Below are positions 38,343 to 49,975 of a stretch of 64,000 bases of DNA, piece by piece. The notes beneath the pieces are model-generated. The model did not search any database. It worked only from the letters and a program-made list of their open reading frames with translations, and was not told the origin of the DNA. Source of the stretch: Pyricularia pennisetigena (Eukaryota; Ascomycota; Sordariomycetes; Magnaporthales; Pyriculariaceae). Each line of letters opens with the position of its first letter. Positions within the stretch are counted from its first letter, which is position 1. The DNA lies in assembly GCF_004337985.1 (NCBI RefSeq), contig NC_043740.1, forward strand, positions 5,229,233-5,293,232. The letters are read 5' to 3'. Position numbers and translations under genes: made by a program.

Positions 38343-39832
38343 CTTTATTTTTAATTTTCCCTGCTTTGGGTTAAATATTATTTTTCAATAGGTTATCCAA
38401 AACGATTTTAGGAATAAATCCTGCGTTAATCCCGGGATTATATGAAAAAATATCGGCGCGCATTAACCGTCGATATTTACGTCGCAGTTACCCATTTCCC
38501 GTATATCGGTTCGTATTCGTCCCGTTACCGTGCCCAACCGGCGGATTTATAGTAAAAAGATTTTTATTATTTTTAATTTCTCGATATAATTTTTATTTAT
38601 AACGGCGTAATATTCGCACCTTAAATCCATTTATATAAAAATAAATTTCGTTAAATTAATTAAAACCGGGATCAAAAATGGTCGCCCATTTATTATAATA
38701 TATATTTTTTTTAATTATTTCTTCCAATTTATATTTATTGGCGTATTATAAAATTGTCCGGGCCCGTCCCGTTGGTTTTCCTTTGGGCTAAAATTATGGC
38801 CCAAAACTAATTTTTTTCCTTTTTCGGGGTCGTTTAACGTTTGACGTATAACCGGTTTAAACTGGTAATTTTGGGCGTAATATGAGGCGGACCCGCAACG
38901 GAGGTAGGCCCCTATTTTACGGCGTCGTTGGAAGTTTAAACGGATATTTATAGGACCCGATTTTTCCTTTTATTTCCATTTAATCGGCGTTTTTTTCGTT
39001 TTTTACTAACGTTGTAACGGTTTCGGTTAACCTCCATGATTAATACGTTTATTATTATTATCTTTTTTAAATTTATTTATAAAGAATTTGGAAAAGGGGC
39101 GTTCCGTTTTTAATTAAAACGTTTATCCAAATTAATAATTTTCAAATTTTGGGCGATATAACGGTATATAACGATAAATCCGTGGTAAAAATTGGAAACA
39201 ATACTTTTTTTTACCGACGCTTTTTTTATCCGATCAACGACCCGGAAACGCAAATAATTGGCCCGTATTTCGTTTCATTATTCGAAACCCCCGACCGTGG
39301 TAAAAAAAGTTTGAATTTGGTAAAAAAGTATACGAATAATTCGCCGTATCGTATTTGGAATACCTTTAATTCGGCCAAAATTTGGGTTTTTTTATAAAAA
39401 TCGTCGTACGTACGTCCCAAATATTCGATGAAATTTTCGTGGTTATACCCTTTTCCCGTACCCTTTATTTCGTAAAAAAGACGGACGATATTTTATATTA
39501 TCGTGGTAAAATTAAATTATATATATTCGAATTAATCGCGCTAATTTCCGATAAATTCCGCGTCACGTATTAATTTATACGAAATAAGTTATTTCCAAAT
39601 TGTAAACGTAACCGGTGCGCCGCCGTATAATAGGGGGTTACGTAAAAGTTTTTTTTGGGGCGTTGTTTTTACGCGATCGTACCTGGGTTTAAGGAATATA
39701 ATTGCATTTAAACGATACGTTTTTCCAATATCGCGATATTCACGACTAGGTTTTGGTAAAAATTGTAAATTTCTTTTCCCGGGCCTGGTTTTAAGTTAAA
39801 TATTACCGTATTTAAATTCGAACGTCAATAAA

Positions 39833-40021
39833 TATTATAAAATAAGCCAACGGTTTTGGGACCGTTAAATATTTTTATTGGTATTATTATTAACGTTGGG
39901 GGCAAAATGAAGGAAGAGGTGTATATCCGGGTCGTGGTAATGTCTTTCCTTTTATATATTATCCCTGACCCGCTTTTGTATCTTATTACGTAATACGTGC
40001 CTTAGGCACGAATCCATAACA
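39833..40021 (-). repeat. LTR of element 1 (right, 5-prime)
   Basis: 189 bp, TATTATAAAATAAGCC...CATAACA, followed by CAATT at 40022-40026. Confidence 0.87.
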
Positions 40022-41019
40022 CAATTAACGGCTACAATTGCCGCCGCTGCGGAAGGGAATATTAGATATAATAGTAAATATGGTGGATTTTGCGGGGGTT
40101 ATCGCGGCCCCAAAATTAACCATTTTATTTTGCGCGTTTTAATAAACGCGGCCCCAATTGGTATACGCGGTAAAAAGATCGCGGGAAAAAATGGCATTTT
40201 TGCCCGGGATTTTTTTCCTGTTTACAAAAGTGCTTTAAACCGAGGGCTAAATAATACAATAATTATTATATGTCGTGGTGTTTAATTTTCGTAGGCAACG
40301 GCGAAAAATAAGGTTAAAAGTGTAGGCGGATTCGTTATAATAACAATACGATTTTTGGTGTCATAATATCGCTAATAACCAATACCGTCGAAGGTAGGAC
40401 CACATTCCCAAATTTTATTTATTTTAAACGTTTTTACACAGGAAACGTACGGAATGAATACGTTTTCCGGGGCGGTAAATTCGCCGTTGTTTGAATTACC
40501 ATGGAGTTTCGCAGCGCCGATAATTCGATAAAGACGTTGCGAATACAAATTAGCGATCTTATTCAATTAATATTCAATTAATACGATTGACAGTTGAACT
40601 GTTATTATTATTATACAACGAAGGCAATTGACCGCCGCGGTTAGGAGGATGGCCGTTTCACCACTAATATTGGTTTATCTAAATATGACTTTAAATACGA
40701 CCGAAAAATTGAAATCCCGGGATATAATGGTAACGAATTAGTAGCGATAAATAATGATACAAATAATAAATAAAAATAAATAGGACGTAGAAATAAACGA
40801 AATAAAAGCAATATAAACGAAAAAACGTAATAATGGAAGGTCGGGAAAAAATCGATAGAACGGCGAAAAAGGGAAAAGCGGGGACGAAAAAAAAACCAAA
40901 AAAACGGGAGGAATTTTAGTCGGGGAAAAATTGGAAAATAAAGGAAACCAGGGCAATAACGCGGAAAAATGCAAAAAGCAAAACCGCAACCATTACGGAA
41001 AAAGGATTATATTAATAAA

Positions 41020-41480
41020 TAAACAGGTTTATACCGCCCAAAATAAAAGGTAGGTAAATTACGATAAACGCCCGCAAACGGAAAATACGATATAAAAACC
41101 GCGATATAACCGCAATTAAAGCCAAAAAGGTAAAGCCCGACCACGGACCTATACCGCTCAAAGTGAAATAAAGGTAAATTACAATAAACGCTTATAAACG
41201 GAAAAACGATAAACAAAATTGCGACGCGACCGTACTTAAGGGTAAAAAGGCAAAACCCGATTACAGACCTACACCGCCTAAAATAAAAAAGGTAAATTGC
41301 GATAAATACCCATGAACGGAAAATACGATAAAAAAATTGCAACGCGACCGCAATTAAGGGGGAAAAAACAAAACCCGACCACGGATTTACACCGCCAGAA
41401 GTGAAAAGTAAATAAATTACGATAAACGCCCGTAGGCGGATAATATAATGGAAAACTCGTAATACGATTATAATAAAAGA
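41020..41480. repeat. 120-bp tandem repeat tract in element 3
   Basis: About four units with a TACCGCCCAAAATAAAAGG-like start at intervals of about 120 bp (41032, 41151, 41271, 41391), in inverse orientation to the arrays at 23100 and 25860. Confidence 0.75.
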
Positions 41481-41683
41481 AACGGGTACAACCCGATTAC
41501 CGATTTATACCCCCCAAAACGAGGGACGGGTGGGATATAATAGGTATTAATACCCGGAATATATTATAGAAGGACCGCGGCGGTAACGAAACGGAAACCA
41601 GGAAAAAGGTACGCATTTATTATATTATCCCTATATTTTTAAATCGGGCTTATACCAAATGGGGGACGGGTGAATGCGGGTCA

Positions 41684-41795
41684 TATTATAAATTCGTGTT
41701 TACGGTACGTATTACGTTATAAAATACAGGAGCGGGCTAGGGATAATATATAAAAGGGAAAGATATTACCACGACACAGATATATACACTTTTCC
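41684..41795 (+). repeat. Truncated LTR of element 3
   Basis: Begins TATTATAAATTCGTG, the reverse complement of the family-2 LTR end with RIP changes. It is cut at 41795 by copy D. Confidence 0.7.
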
Positions 41796-43080
41796 TAGTC
41801 TCAGGGCTTATCCCTACAGCCCAGAGCTCCACAATTAATCCACTTCGTGGCTCAATTGCGGTTTTGCAATGTACCTGTGGGTTTATCCAAAAAACGCTTT
41901 GGTTTAGGTTTGATGACAATTTGTCGATTTTCGCCGTTTATGGCGGTATTTTTGGCCTTTTTTCGGCCAACACTCCTTTATTATTCCACAACCACGCAAA
42001 ATATTGAGAAAATAAAATATCGTTGAAAATAGCGTTTGATACCGCTATTAACAGCGATTTAAATTATTTTTTTGTTTATTATAATGGCCGAATTGGATAC
42101 CACTTGCCCTTAATCCGTTCATAGCGGTACTTTTCTTTCGATTTCTTTTCGATTTTCGATTTCTTTTAATATTATTTTTAATTTTTGACCAAATTTCATA
42201 CTTTTTGCACGTGGAAGGTCGTTTATACATACGTACCGTTAAAATAAATTTTGGCTTATATATCGCCTTATATAAACAGTTAAATGAACGGATAGGTAAA
42301 GTAAACACATTTTTATATGTAATTTATAATCGAAACTCGTTTATATTTTTACCAATTTTAGCGACTATAAAACCAAAATTACAGGGATTGGATTACGTAT
42401 ATCAACAGACGTTCACGTCAAATCCAATTATAGTACTTGCTTTGAAAAATCTTTTATATAAAACAATGCTGAATATATATTTTTGATCGATGTTTTCTTT
42501 ATGCAATTACTTTTATATTATTTTATTTTGCGGCCAAACTTTATACATTTTGCAGGTAGGGGATAATGTATTATATATATGTATACCTGATATAATATTT
42601 CAATTTGGTATATATCTCAAATTATATAGAATGTTAAATAAACGGATAGGTAAACTGTATATAATTTTGTATATAATTTACAATCGAAACGCTTTTATAT
42701 TTTTACCAGTTCATACAACAATAGAAACAAAACTCAGGGATTAAATGAATTATTTAGAGAAACGTTAACGTGGAATTTAATTTGTAATACCCGTCTATAT
42801 TTCTTTTATAAAAGGAAATGTTAAATTTGTGTTATTTTTCTATTTTTTGCTTTATTTAATTAAATAAGATTTATAAAAATGAAATTCAATAACAATTATA
42901 TATAAATTAATATCAAAATGGGAATGTTAAAGTGTTTTGTTTTTGAAATTATTTGCGTAAATTATTGAGTTTTTCGACAAATTGATAAATGATATAAAAA
43001 TATTAATAAAAGCTTTGTTCTAACCGATAATTGTATGGACTTTGTATTTTTAAATCCGGTTAATTATAAAGATTAATACT

Positions 43081-43634
43081 TGTTAGTTATATGGGTTATT
43101 TAGCATGTAATGGGTCCACTTTTATTTGTACATAAGCCACAATAGATAGTGCCGAAGTGGGGCTGTTGGGGCTGTCGGATTTTCTATTATATTTTGCATT
43201 GCAGGAGTTGCGATTCAAAGTATCTGCGAATGGGGTTTCACCCTGTACCGGGTTTAATACCAACCCTGCACTTACGAGTCAGCTACCCTGTACCGGGTTG
43301 AAATTTTCACCAAATTAACAAATTGGTACGAACCCAGAAATGGTTTATATGGAAATAATGGTGTTTTTTCAACAACGTATACAAAATAATTTTTCGGAAA
43401 ATCGTGTGCGGCACCGGAACCCTTTACGGGGTGCGGACCCTCATTGCGATATCGGAAAATATATAAAGGAAATATAGCAAAATCTCCCCCACCAACGAAT
43501 TAAATCCATCAATCCCAAAATTAGTGAATTTAATGCATTTAAACCCTGTAATTACAGGTTTTTACAACGCAATTAGCACCACGCCGCACCTAAGTCAATG
43601 TTTAAACCCCTCTTAATAACCCATATAGTTAACA
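43081..43634. mobile_element. Solo LTR of the 555-bp family
   Basis: 554 bp, TGTTAGTTATATGGG...TTAACA, with a perfect 5-bp duplication ATACT (43076-43080 and 43635-43639). It is the same LTR as in the 21297-22453 pair. Confidence 0.86.
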
Positions 43635-43904
43635 ATACTTAATTTTGAACCAATATCATGTATTATTATATAAAACAATAATTAAATATAATAATAAAAT
43701 ACAAATCTTACTAAATATTCAAATTTCTTTTCAAATAAATTAGATATAAGGACGCGATTTTCAGTGCCGAAGTCCTTAGGCTCCAATTAATCCCACGCAG
43801 GTTACTTTATATTTTTATAATTTTTATTTAATATTTGATTCGAATATTTAATTTCATATTATGGTTATATTGTTTTTTTTTGCTATTATATTTTAAATAC
43901 AATA

Positions 43905-44004
43905 TATTAACTATACCGCTGTTCAATTGGTTGCGCGCATAAAAAATGCAACTAATTGCATTTAACGTGGAATCGCAGGGCGTTTATAAAACCTGTTTAA
44001 AATA
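43905..44004 (-). repeat. Solo 100-bp TRIM LTR (degraded)
   Basis: On the minus strand it aligns end to end with the 100-bp LTRs at 14196 and 14546, with many transitions. No duplication was recognised. Confidence 0.6.
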
Positions 44005-44337
44005 TAATGTATATACCCGCTATAAACGGCGAAATGCGACAAATTATCGTTAGTAATACCGGCGTACCGCCATAAACGGCGAAATGCGACAAAATGTCCT
44101 CAAATTAAATTAAGCCACGAAATGGATCGAAGCGAACGAAATGGATTAATCATGGAGTTTGGGGCTTTAAAAATAAACCCTAAAACCATATAAACAGCGA
44201 AAATCGACAAATTATCCCCAAATTTAAACCAAAACGATTTTTGGATAAACCCACACGTATATTGGAAAACCGCAATTAAACCACGAAATGGAGCGAAATG
44301 GATTAATTTGTGGAATTTTAGGCTTTAGGGGTAAACC

Positions 44338-47300
44338 TAGTCTCAGGGCTCATCCCTGAAGCCCAGAGCTCCACAATTGATCCACTTCGCTCCACTTCGT
44401 GGCTCAATTGCGGCTTTGCAATGTACCTGTGGGTCCATCCAAAAAACGCTTTGGTTTAGGTCTGAGGACAACTTGTCGATTTTCGCCGTTTATAGCGGTA
44501 TTTTTGGCCGTTTTGCGACCGATACTCCCTTATTATTCCACAACCACGCAAAATATCGAAAAAAGAAAACATCGTTGAAAATAGGAATTGGTAGGCCTTT
44601 TTTATTAATTTAAAATTTTTTGCACCCGGTACGCCAATTAAAAGCTGGATATAGCCCGCCCTTAATCCGTTTATGGCGGTACTGTTTTTTCGATTTTTTT
44701 TCGATTTTCGATTTTTTTTAATATTATTTTTAATTTTTGACCAAATTTTAAATATTTTGCACGTGGAGGGTCGTATATATGTATATATCGTTATAAGAAA
44801 TTTTAGTGCTTATATCGGATTATATAAACAGTTAAATAAGCGGATAGGCAAAATATATACTTTTTTATATATAATTTACAATCGAAATTCGTTTATATTT
44901 TTACCAGTTTTAACGATAATGAAACCAAAACCTCAGAGATTCGATTACGTATATAGACAGACGTCCAAATCCAGTCCTGCCTATAATATCGGTTTCGAAA
45001 ATTGTTTAATAAAAGAAAATCCTAAATGTGTATTTTATAAATTTTTTTGCTTTATATAATTATTTTTATATTTTTTTTGTTTCGCAGCCAAATCTGGTAG
45101 ATTTTGCACGTGGGGGGTGGCATATATATACTTAATATAACATTACACTTTTGTACGCTTATTCAATTATTTTAGCGGTTCAATATGCGGATAGGTAAAG
45201 TGTATCCAATTTTATATATATTTTGCAATCGAAATGTTTTTATATTTTTACCAATTTTAACATTAATAAAACCAAAGTTTGTAGAAGTGGAGTGTGTATA
45301 CAAATAAACGTCAGCGTGAAACCCAATTTACAATACCGGCCCTTTTTATTTTTTTATAATAAAAAATGCTAAATTTGTGTTATTTTTACATTTTTTGCTT
45401 TATTTAATTAAATACAATTTTTAAAAAAAAAGCTTGACTAAAATTTATTAAAAAACTTATAAAGGAATATATTAATTAAAAATATCTTTATTTTACCAAT
45501 ATTTGCGTAAATTATTTAATTTCTTAACAAATTGTTAATTTATATAAAAATATCAATAAAACTTTTATTTCAATCGATAATTGCATGCACTTTGCAGTAT
45601 TAGGTCTACAAAGGTATAAAAACTGTAAACTAGATTAAAATAATTATTGCATACCATTATTTAAAACCGAAATTAAATATAATAAGAAATTACAAATTTT
45701 ATTAATATTTTAATATCTTTCCAAATACAGTAGCTATAAAGACGCGGCCGGCATTCAAATACTCAGCAAACTCCAATAAACCCAACGCAAGTTAGTATAT
45801 ATTTTTATAATTTTTATTTATTTTTTTATACGAATATTTAATTGCATACTATGGGTACACTATTTTCTTTTGCCATTATAATGCGAATACATTGCATTTA
45901 CCCGCTACAAACGGCAAAATACCACAAATTATCCTTATATTAATAAAATAATCATAAGCGATATCGTAATATTAAATATATTATTAACAATACCGTTATA
46001 AACGGCGAAATGCGACAAATTATCGTTGGTGGTACCGCCATAAACGGTAGTCTCAGGGCTCATCCCTGAAGCCCAGAGCTCCACAATTGAGCGTGGCTCA
46101 ATTGCGGCTTTGCAATATACCTGTGGGTCCATCCAAAGAACGCTCTGGTTCAAGTCTGAGGACAATTTGTCGATTTTCGCCGTTTATAGCGGTATTTTTG
46201 GCCTTTTTACGACCGACACTCCCTTATTATTCCACAACCACGCAAAATATCGAAAAAAAAAATATCGTTGAAAATAGGAATTGTTAGGCCTTTTTCATAA
46301 ATCCAAAACTTTTTGCACCCGGTACGCCAATTAAAAGTTGGATATAACCCGCCCTTAATCCGTTTATGGCGGTACTGTTTTTTGGATTTTTTTTCGATTT
46401 TCGATTTGTTTTAATATTATTTTTAATTTTTGACCAAATTTTATATTTTTTGCACGTGGAAGGTCGTATATATGTATATATCGCTATAAAAATTTTGGTG
46501 CTTTTATCGGATTATATAAACAGTTAAATAAGCGGATAGGCAAAATATATTCTTTTTTATATATAATTTACAATCGAAATTCGTTTATATTTTTACCAGT
46601 TTTAACGATAATGAAACCAAAACTTCAAAAATTCGATTACGTATATAAACAAACGTCCAAATCCAATCGTACTTACAATATCGGCTTTGAAAACTGTTTA
46701 ATAAAAACAAATGGTAAATGTGTATTTTATAAATCTTTTTGCTTTATTTAATTAATTTTATATTATTCCTGTTTTGCAGCAGAATTTTCTGGTTTTTGCA
46801 CGTGGGGGGTGGCATATATATACTTAATATAATATCACATTTTTGTACGTATACCTAATTATATAGGCCCTTAAATATGCGGATAGGTAAGGTATATCCA
46901 ATTTTATATATATTTTACCATCGAAATGCTTTTACATTTGTACCAATTTTAACATTAATAAAACCAAAATTTGAAAAAATGGATTATATATATAAATAAA
47001 CGTTAACGTAAAACCCGATTTGCAATACCGGCCCTTCTTATGTTTTTATATAAAAAAATGCTAAATTTGTGTTTTTTTTATATTTTTTGCTTTATTTAAT
47101 TGAATAAAATTAATAAAAAAAGAACTTATATAAAATTTACTAGCAAATTGATTAAAGAATATATAAAGTGAAAATATTTTCATTTTACCAATATTTGCGC
47201 AAATTATTTAATTTCTTAACAAATTGTTAATTTATATAAAAATATTAATAAAACTGTTGTTTTAATCGATAATTGCATACACTTTGCAATATCAGGTTTA

Positions 47301-47886
47301 CTAAGGTATAAAAGCTGTAAACTAAATTAAAATAATTATTGCATACCATTATTTAAAATAAAAATTAAATATAATAAAAAATTACAGATTTTATTTAATA
47401 TTTTAATATCTTTCCAAATACAGTAGCTATAAAAACGCGGCCGGCATACAAATATTTAGCAAACTCCAATAAATCTAACGCAAATTACTATATATTTTTA
47501 TATTTTTCATTTACTTTTTTATACGAATATTTAATTGCATATTATGGGTATACTATTTTCTTTTACTATTATAATGCGAATATATTGCATTTACCCGCTA
47601 TAAAAAGCAAAATACCACAAATTATCCTTATATTAATAAAATAATTATAAGCGATATCGTAATATTAAATATATTATTAAAAATACCGTTATAAACGGCG
47701 AAATGCGACAAATTATCGTTGGTGGTACCGCCATAAACGGCGAAATGCGACAAGATGTCCTCAGACTAGAACGAGCGCGATCTTTTCGGCCAATGTAATT
47801 GGTCGAAAAGCCATGTGGCTAAAAAGTACATGGAGCGCTCGGTCCCCATTGCGGAGCAGGGGGGTTTAGTCTGAGCACTGAGACTA
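44338..47886 (+). mobile_element. Tandem dimer of the 9-bp-TSD family
   Basis: A single outer 9-bp duplication GGGTAAACC (44329-44337 and 47887-47895) encloses two head-to-tail monomers. The first is 44338-46047, lacking its terminal type 2 block. The second is 46048-47886 and is complete. The internal junction has no duplication. Confidence 0.78.
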
Positions 47887-48072
47887 GGGTAAACCTTGAA
47901 ATTATCGAAAAACCATATGGCTGAAAGGTATATGGGGCGCTCGGTCCCCATTACGAAACAGGGGCGTCTAGTTTAAACACTGAAATTAGCCTGAGCGCGG
48001 GTGAATTTTGCCTGAACGGCCTGAACAAAAACGGGGCGAATCACGTGGCAAATGTCAGGGATGCAGTGGTCC

Positions 48073-48113
48073 AGATTCGGCGCAGATAACAGGACAATAT
48101 CTGCGCCGAATCT
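48073..48113. repeat. Perfect 16-bp inverted repeat with 9-nt loop
   Basis: AGATTCGGCGCAGATA (48073-48088) is followed after ACAGGACAA by its exact reverse complement (48098-48113). It is GC-rich and unmutated beside RIP-decayed DNA. Confidence 0.9.
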
Positions 48114-48140
48114 CGACACGCAAAATTTCCTTTTTTGGAT

Positions 48141-48290
48141 GCGCCCCTGAATCTGCCCTGAGCTGCACTGAGCCGCCCTAAACTGGCCTAAGTCTACCCT
48201 GAATTGCACTTAATCGCACCAAGCCGCATTAAATGGGCCTGAATTTGAAGTAAAACTATATTAAACTGCACTAAACCGCACTAAACTGTT
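48141..48290. repeat. Degenerate decamer tandem tract
   Basis: About fifteen units of roughly ten bases, consensus near CTGCACTRAR (for example CTGCACTGAG, CCGCCCTAAA, CTGCACTAAA, CCGCACTAAA). Variation is mostly C/T and G/A. Confidence 0.7.
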
Positions 48291-48632
48291 ATTATCCGAG
48301 TTAAGTTTATTAACCCTATACCACATTTTGTGGTAATTTATTTCCGGAATTCCTAAACATTTCTTTTAACGTATAATAATATAAAGCAACAAGATTGAAA
48401 CGAAAAAGCACATTACTGGGTTGAAACCGTTACATTTTATTATTATTCTTTATTTACATTTGCGATATGCTTTAAATCGTGATTACGTGATTTTAACCGT
48501 AAATCTTTTAGTTTTAATTTTGTATCAACCTAAATAATAACAAAATACGTCGCTAATTAAAGAGTTTAATTTATCGCCCCGGCCGGTTTTTAGCAATATA
48601 TTATGAAATTCTTTTTAAATTGTTTTTATTTC

Positions 48633-48680
48633 TTATAGGGTAAGCCAACGGCCTTGCGACCGTTAAATATCCTTATTGGT
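48633..48680 (+). repeat. Truncated 5-prime end of a family-2 Gypsy LTR
   Basis: TTATAGGGTAAGCCAACGG and the following 28 bases match the LTR start at 25547 and then break off. It marks the last transposon sequence before the gene-rich segment. Confidence 0.75.
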
Positions 48681-49089
48681 GATAGTACAATTCTATTAAT
48701 CCACGCAATGGCTCAGTACCAACCAATATGCAAAAAATACTCCAACTTTCACAGTTGACTAGCGGCAGATTCTTCAAAGGTACAAATCTTGGGCCAGTTG
48801 TTAAATAATCTGCCAGTGTTTCCGCAATTGTAAAGTATCGTTTGTATTTTCACGGCTTACTCTAGAATCTCGAACAGTAAAAAAAAACCAAAAAAAAACC
48901 AAAAAAAAACCAAAGATATACCCATAAACCTCCCCTCAATTGAAGAAAAGCCAACTAAATAAACAAAGCCTAAACAATTAAATGTGCAGCTAGGAAACTA
49001 TCCCCCTATCTTTGCCCGAGTGGGCGCCGTAGGTGTCTTTGCATGACTCTTGGTTTTCTTACTTGTAAAGCGGAAATCTGTCCGTAACG
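48681..49089. other. Spacer with AC-rich simple repeat
   Basis: An AAAAAAACC repeat of about three units lies at 48881-48915. No gene is seen; it probably includes the 3-prime UTR of the next minus-strand gene. Confidence 0.4.
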
Positions 49090-49611
49090 CTAATTTTCAA
49101 AGGTCGATAGCTTTAAGTCAGTGGTTAAAAAGTCTTTATCTGCTGTAACATCCGCCGTTTGGGCACACCTTGTCTCGCCGTCGTGCCTGTCCTGATTCTT
49201 TTTGCTTTTGATGGCCTCACCTTCTCGGTACAGCCGTTCTGCTTCCACTTGTTGCTCTACTCCTCTTCTCGGTGATTGTGTTTCGTGCTCGTCGTCGGAA
49301 CTAAGGGCATACTCGCCAAACTGAGAGGGGGGCCTGCTTTTCCACAATGTTATTGGTGGTAATTAAGCCCCTCGGGACGGTGTATTTGAATAACTTTCAA
49401 AAATAAAAAAAAGCTGCAAGGTTTGATTTATTTGTTGTTCTGAAATCTTTGGGGCGTTCAACGGTGATGAAACGGTTAATATTGGCGGGTGCCGCAACTT
49501 ACCAGCATCTTCAGCTGCAGCACTGCCAGCACTTCCGACAAGCGGTGCCGGGGCCGCGTAGGCGACACCAGTTAATGCGGCAAGAATAATCGGAAATCTA
49601 ACCCAGTTCAT
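49090..49611 (-). CDS. Small secreted protein (splicing unresolved)
   Basis: The minus-strand start at 49611 encodes a clear signal peptide (MNWVRFPIILAALTGVAYAA) followed by PAPLVGSAGSAAAEDA. A strong donor GTAAGT lies at 49502. Downstream, 49090-49347 is open for 85 residues and rich in charged residues (SSDDEHETQSPRRGVEQQVEAE), which looks like the mature part. However, no AG acceptor in front of it restores the phase from the 49502 donor, so either a second small intron exists, the second frame is not used, or the product ends early (a CAG acceptor near 49334 would give about 61 aa). Without splicing the first frame stops at 49363. No domain is recognised. The secreted start is well supported; the 3-prime structure is not. 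Confidence 0.5.
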
Positions 49612-49975
49612 ACCTTTTTTTGGGCCGACCCGGCCGTTGCTTTGGGATCAACTAGCTCCAGGAGGTGAGCGTCGATCATTGCCATCTTGTTCTCGCATGA
49701 CAGAACAGACAGATCTTGTGATTCGTCTGCAAATGGTCTAGTAGTGTAGCTGGTAGCCAGTTGATGACTTGAATCAGGGGTGGTTTATTTCTCAGTTATA
49801 TTAGTGCCGGCAAATATAAAACGATTGTGAAAACCAAGAACAGCCACTGCTACTTGAGCAAGCCCTGAAGAATGCCAATCAACGCATAAAAGCGGGTCGT
49901 CTATTAGATATATCATATAATTACTCATTACGGCCCAAGCAAGAAGCAAGGCGCCTGCTGTCGCGCGGGTAGCCA
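49612..49975. other. Intergenic region between two minus-strand genes
   Basis: No ORF with coding character is seen. It should contain the promoter of the small secreted gene and the 3-prime UTR of the receptor gene. Confidence 0.4.

Larger units (their letters stand above)
33993..39832 (-). pseudogene. Degraded gag-pol of element 1
   Basis: On the minus strand: a gag relic at 39226-39420 (TYDDFYKKTQILAEL); RT at 35982-36239 with an intact catalytic box YLDDILIYTSGSKTDY; RNase H at 35438-35638 (FTDYITFEYF, RQMRWVEILSKFN); integrase zinc region around 34789-35100; integrase C-terminus at about 33990-34100. The two tRNA-bearing units at 36349 and 37682 split the RT and protease regions. Stops occur in all frames. 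Confidence 0.8.
22806..40021 (-). mobile_element. Gypsy family 2, element 1 (outer, hosts element 2)
   Basis: Bounded by 189-bp LTRs at 22806-22994 and 39833-40021 and by a perfect 5-bp duplication CAATT at 22801-22805 and 40022-40026. Its genes run on the minus strand. It is split by element 2 (25547-33987, duplication GGGTC/GGGTT) and by two tRNA-bearing LTR units (36349-37005 and 37682-38342). It is heavily RIP-mutated and non-functional. Confidence 0.88.
40022..41795 (+). mobile_element. Gypsy family 2, element 3, right part (inverted)
   Basis: It continues 22454-22805: the join AACAATT/AACGGCTACAATTGCCGCC matches the reverse complement of element 2 near 27400-27430. It contains the family's non-coding 3-prime region, the 120-bp tandem repeats (41020-41480) and a truncated LTR (41684-41795), then is cut by copy D. 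It is the oldest layer of the stack. Confidence 0.75.
41796..47988 (+). mobile_element. Non-autonomous 9-bp-TSD element, copy D, with nested insertions
   Basis: A type 1 end TAGTCTCAGGG starts at 41796. The interior is interrupted by a solo LTR (43081-43634), a solo 100-bp TRIM LTR (43905-44004) and a tandem dimer of the same family (44338-47886). Strongly RIP-altered end sequences lie on either side of the dimer, and a type 2 end closes at 47988 (CACTGAAATTA). The flanking duplication was not confirmed, so the outer limits could combine two old copies. Confidence 0.6.
47989..48632. other. Boundary spacer with hairpin and decamer tract
   Basis: No gene is seen. Base composition returns towards normal at 47990-48290 and then becomes AT-rich again to 48632. 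It contains the inverted repeat at 48073-48113 and the 10-bp periodic tract at 48141-48290. Confidence 0.5.
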
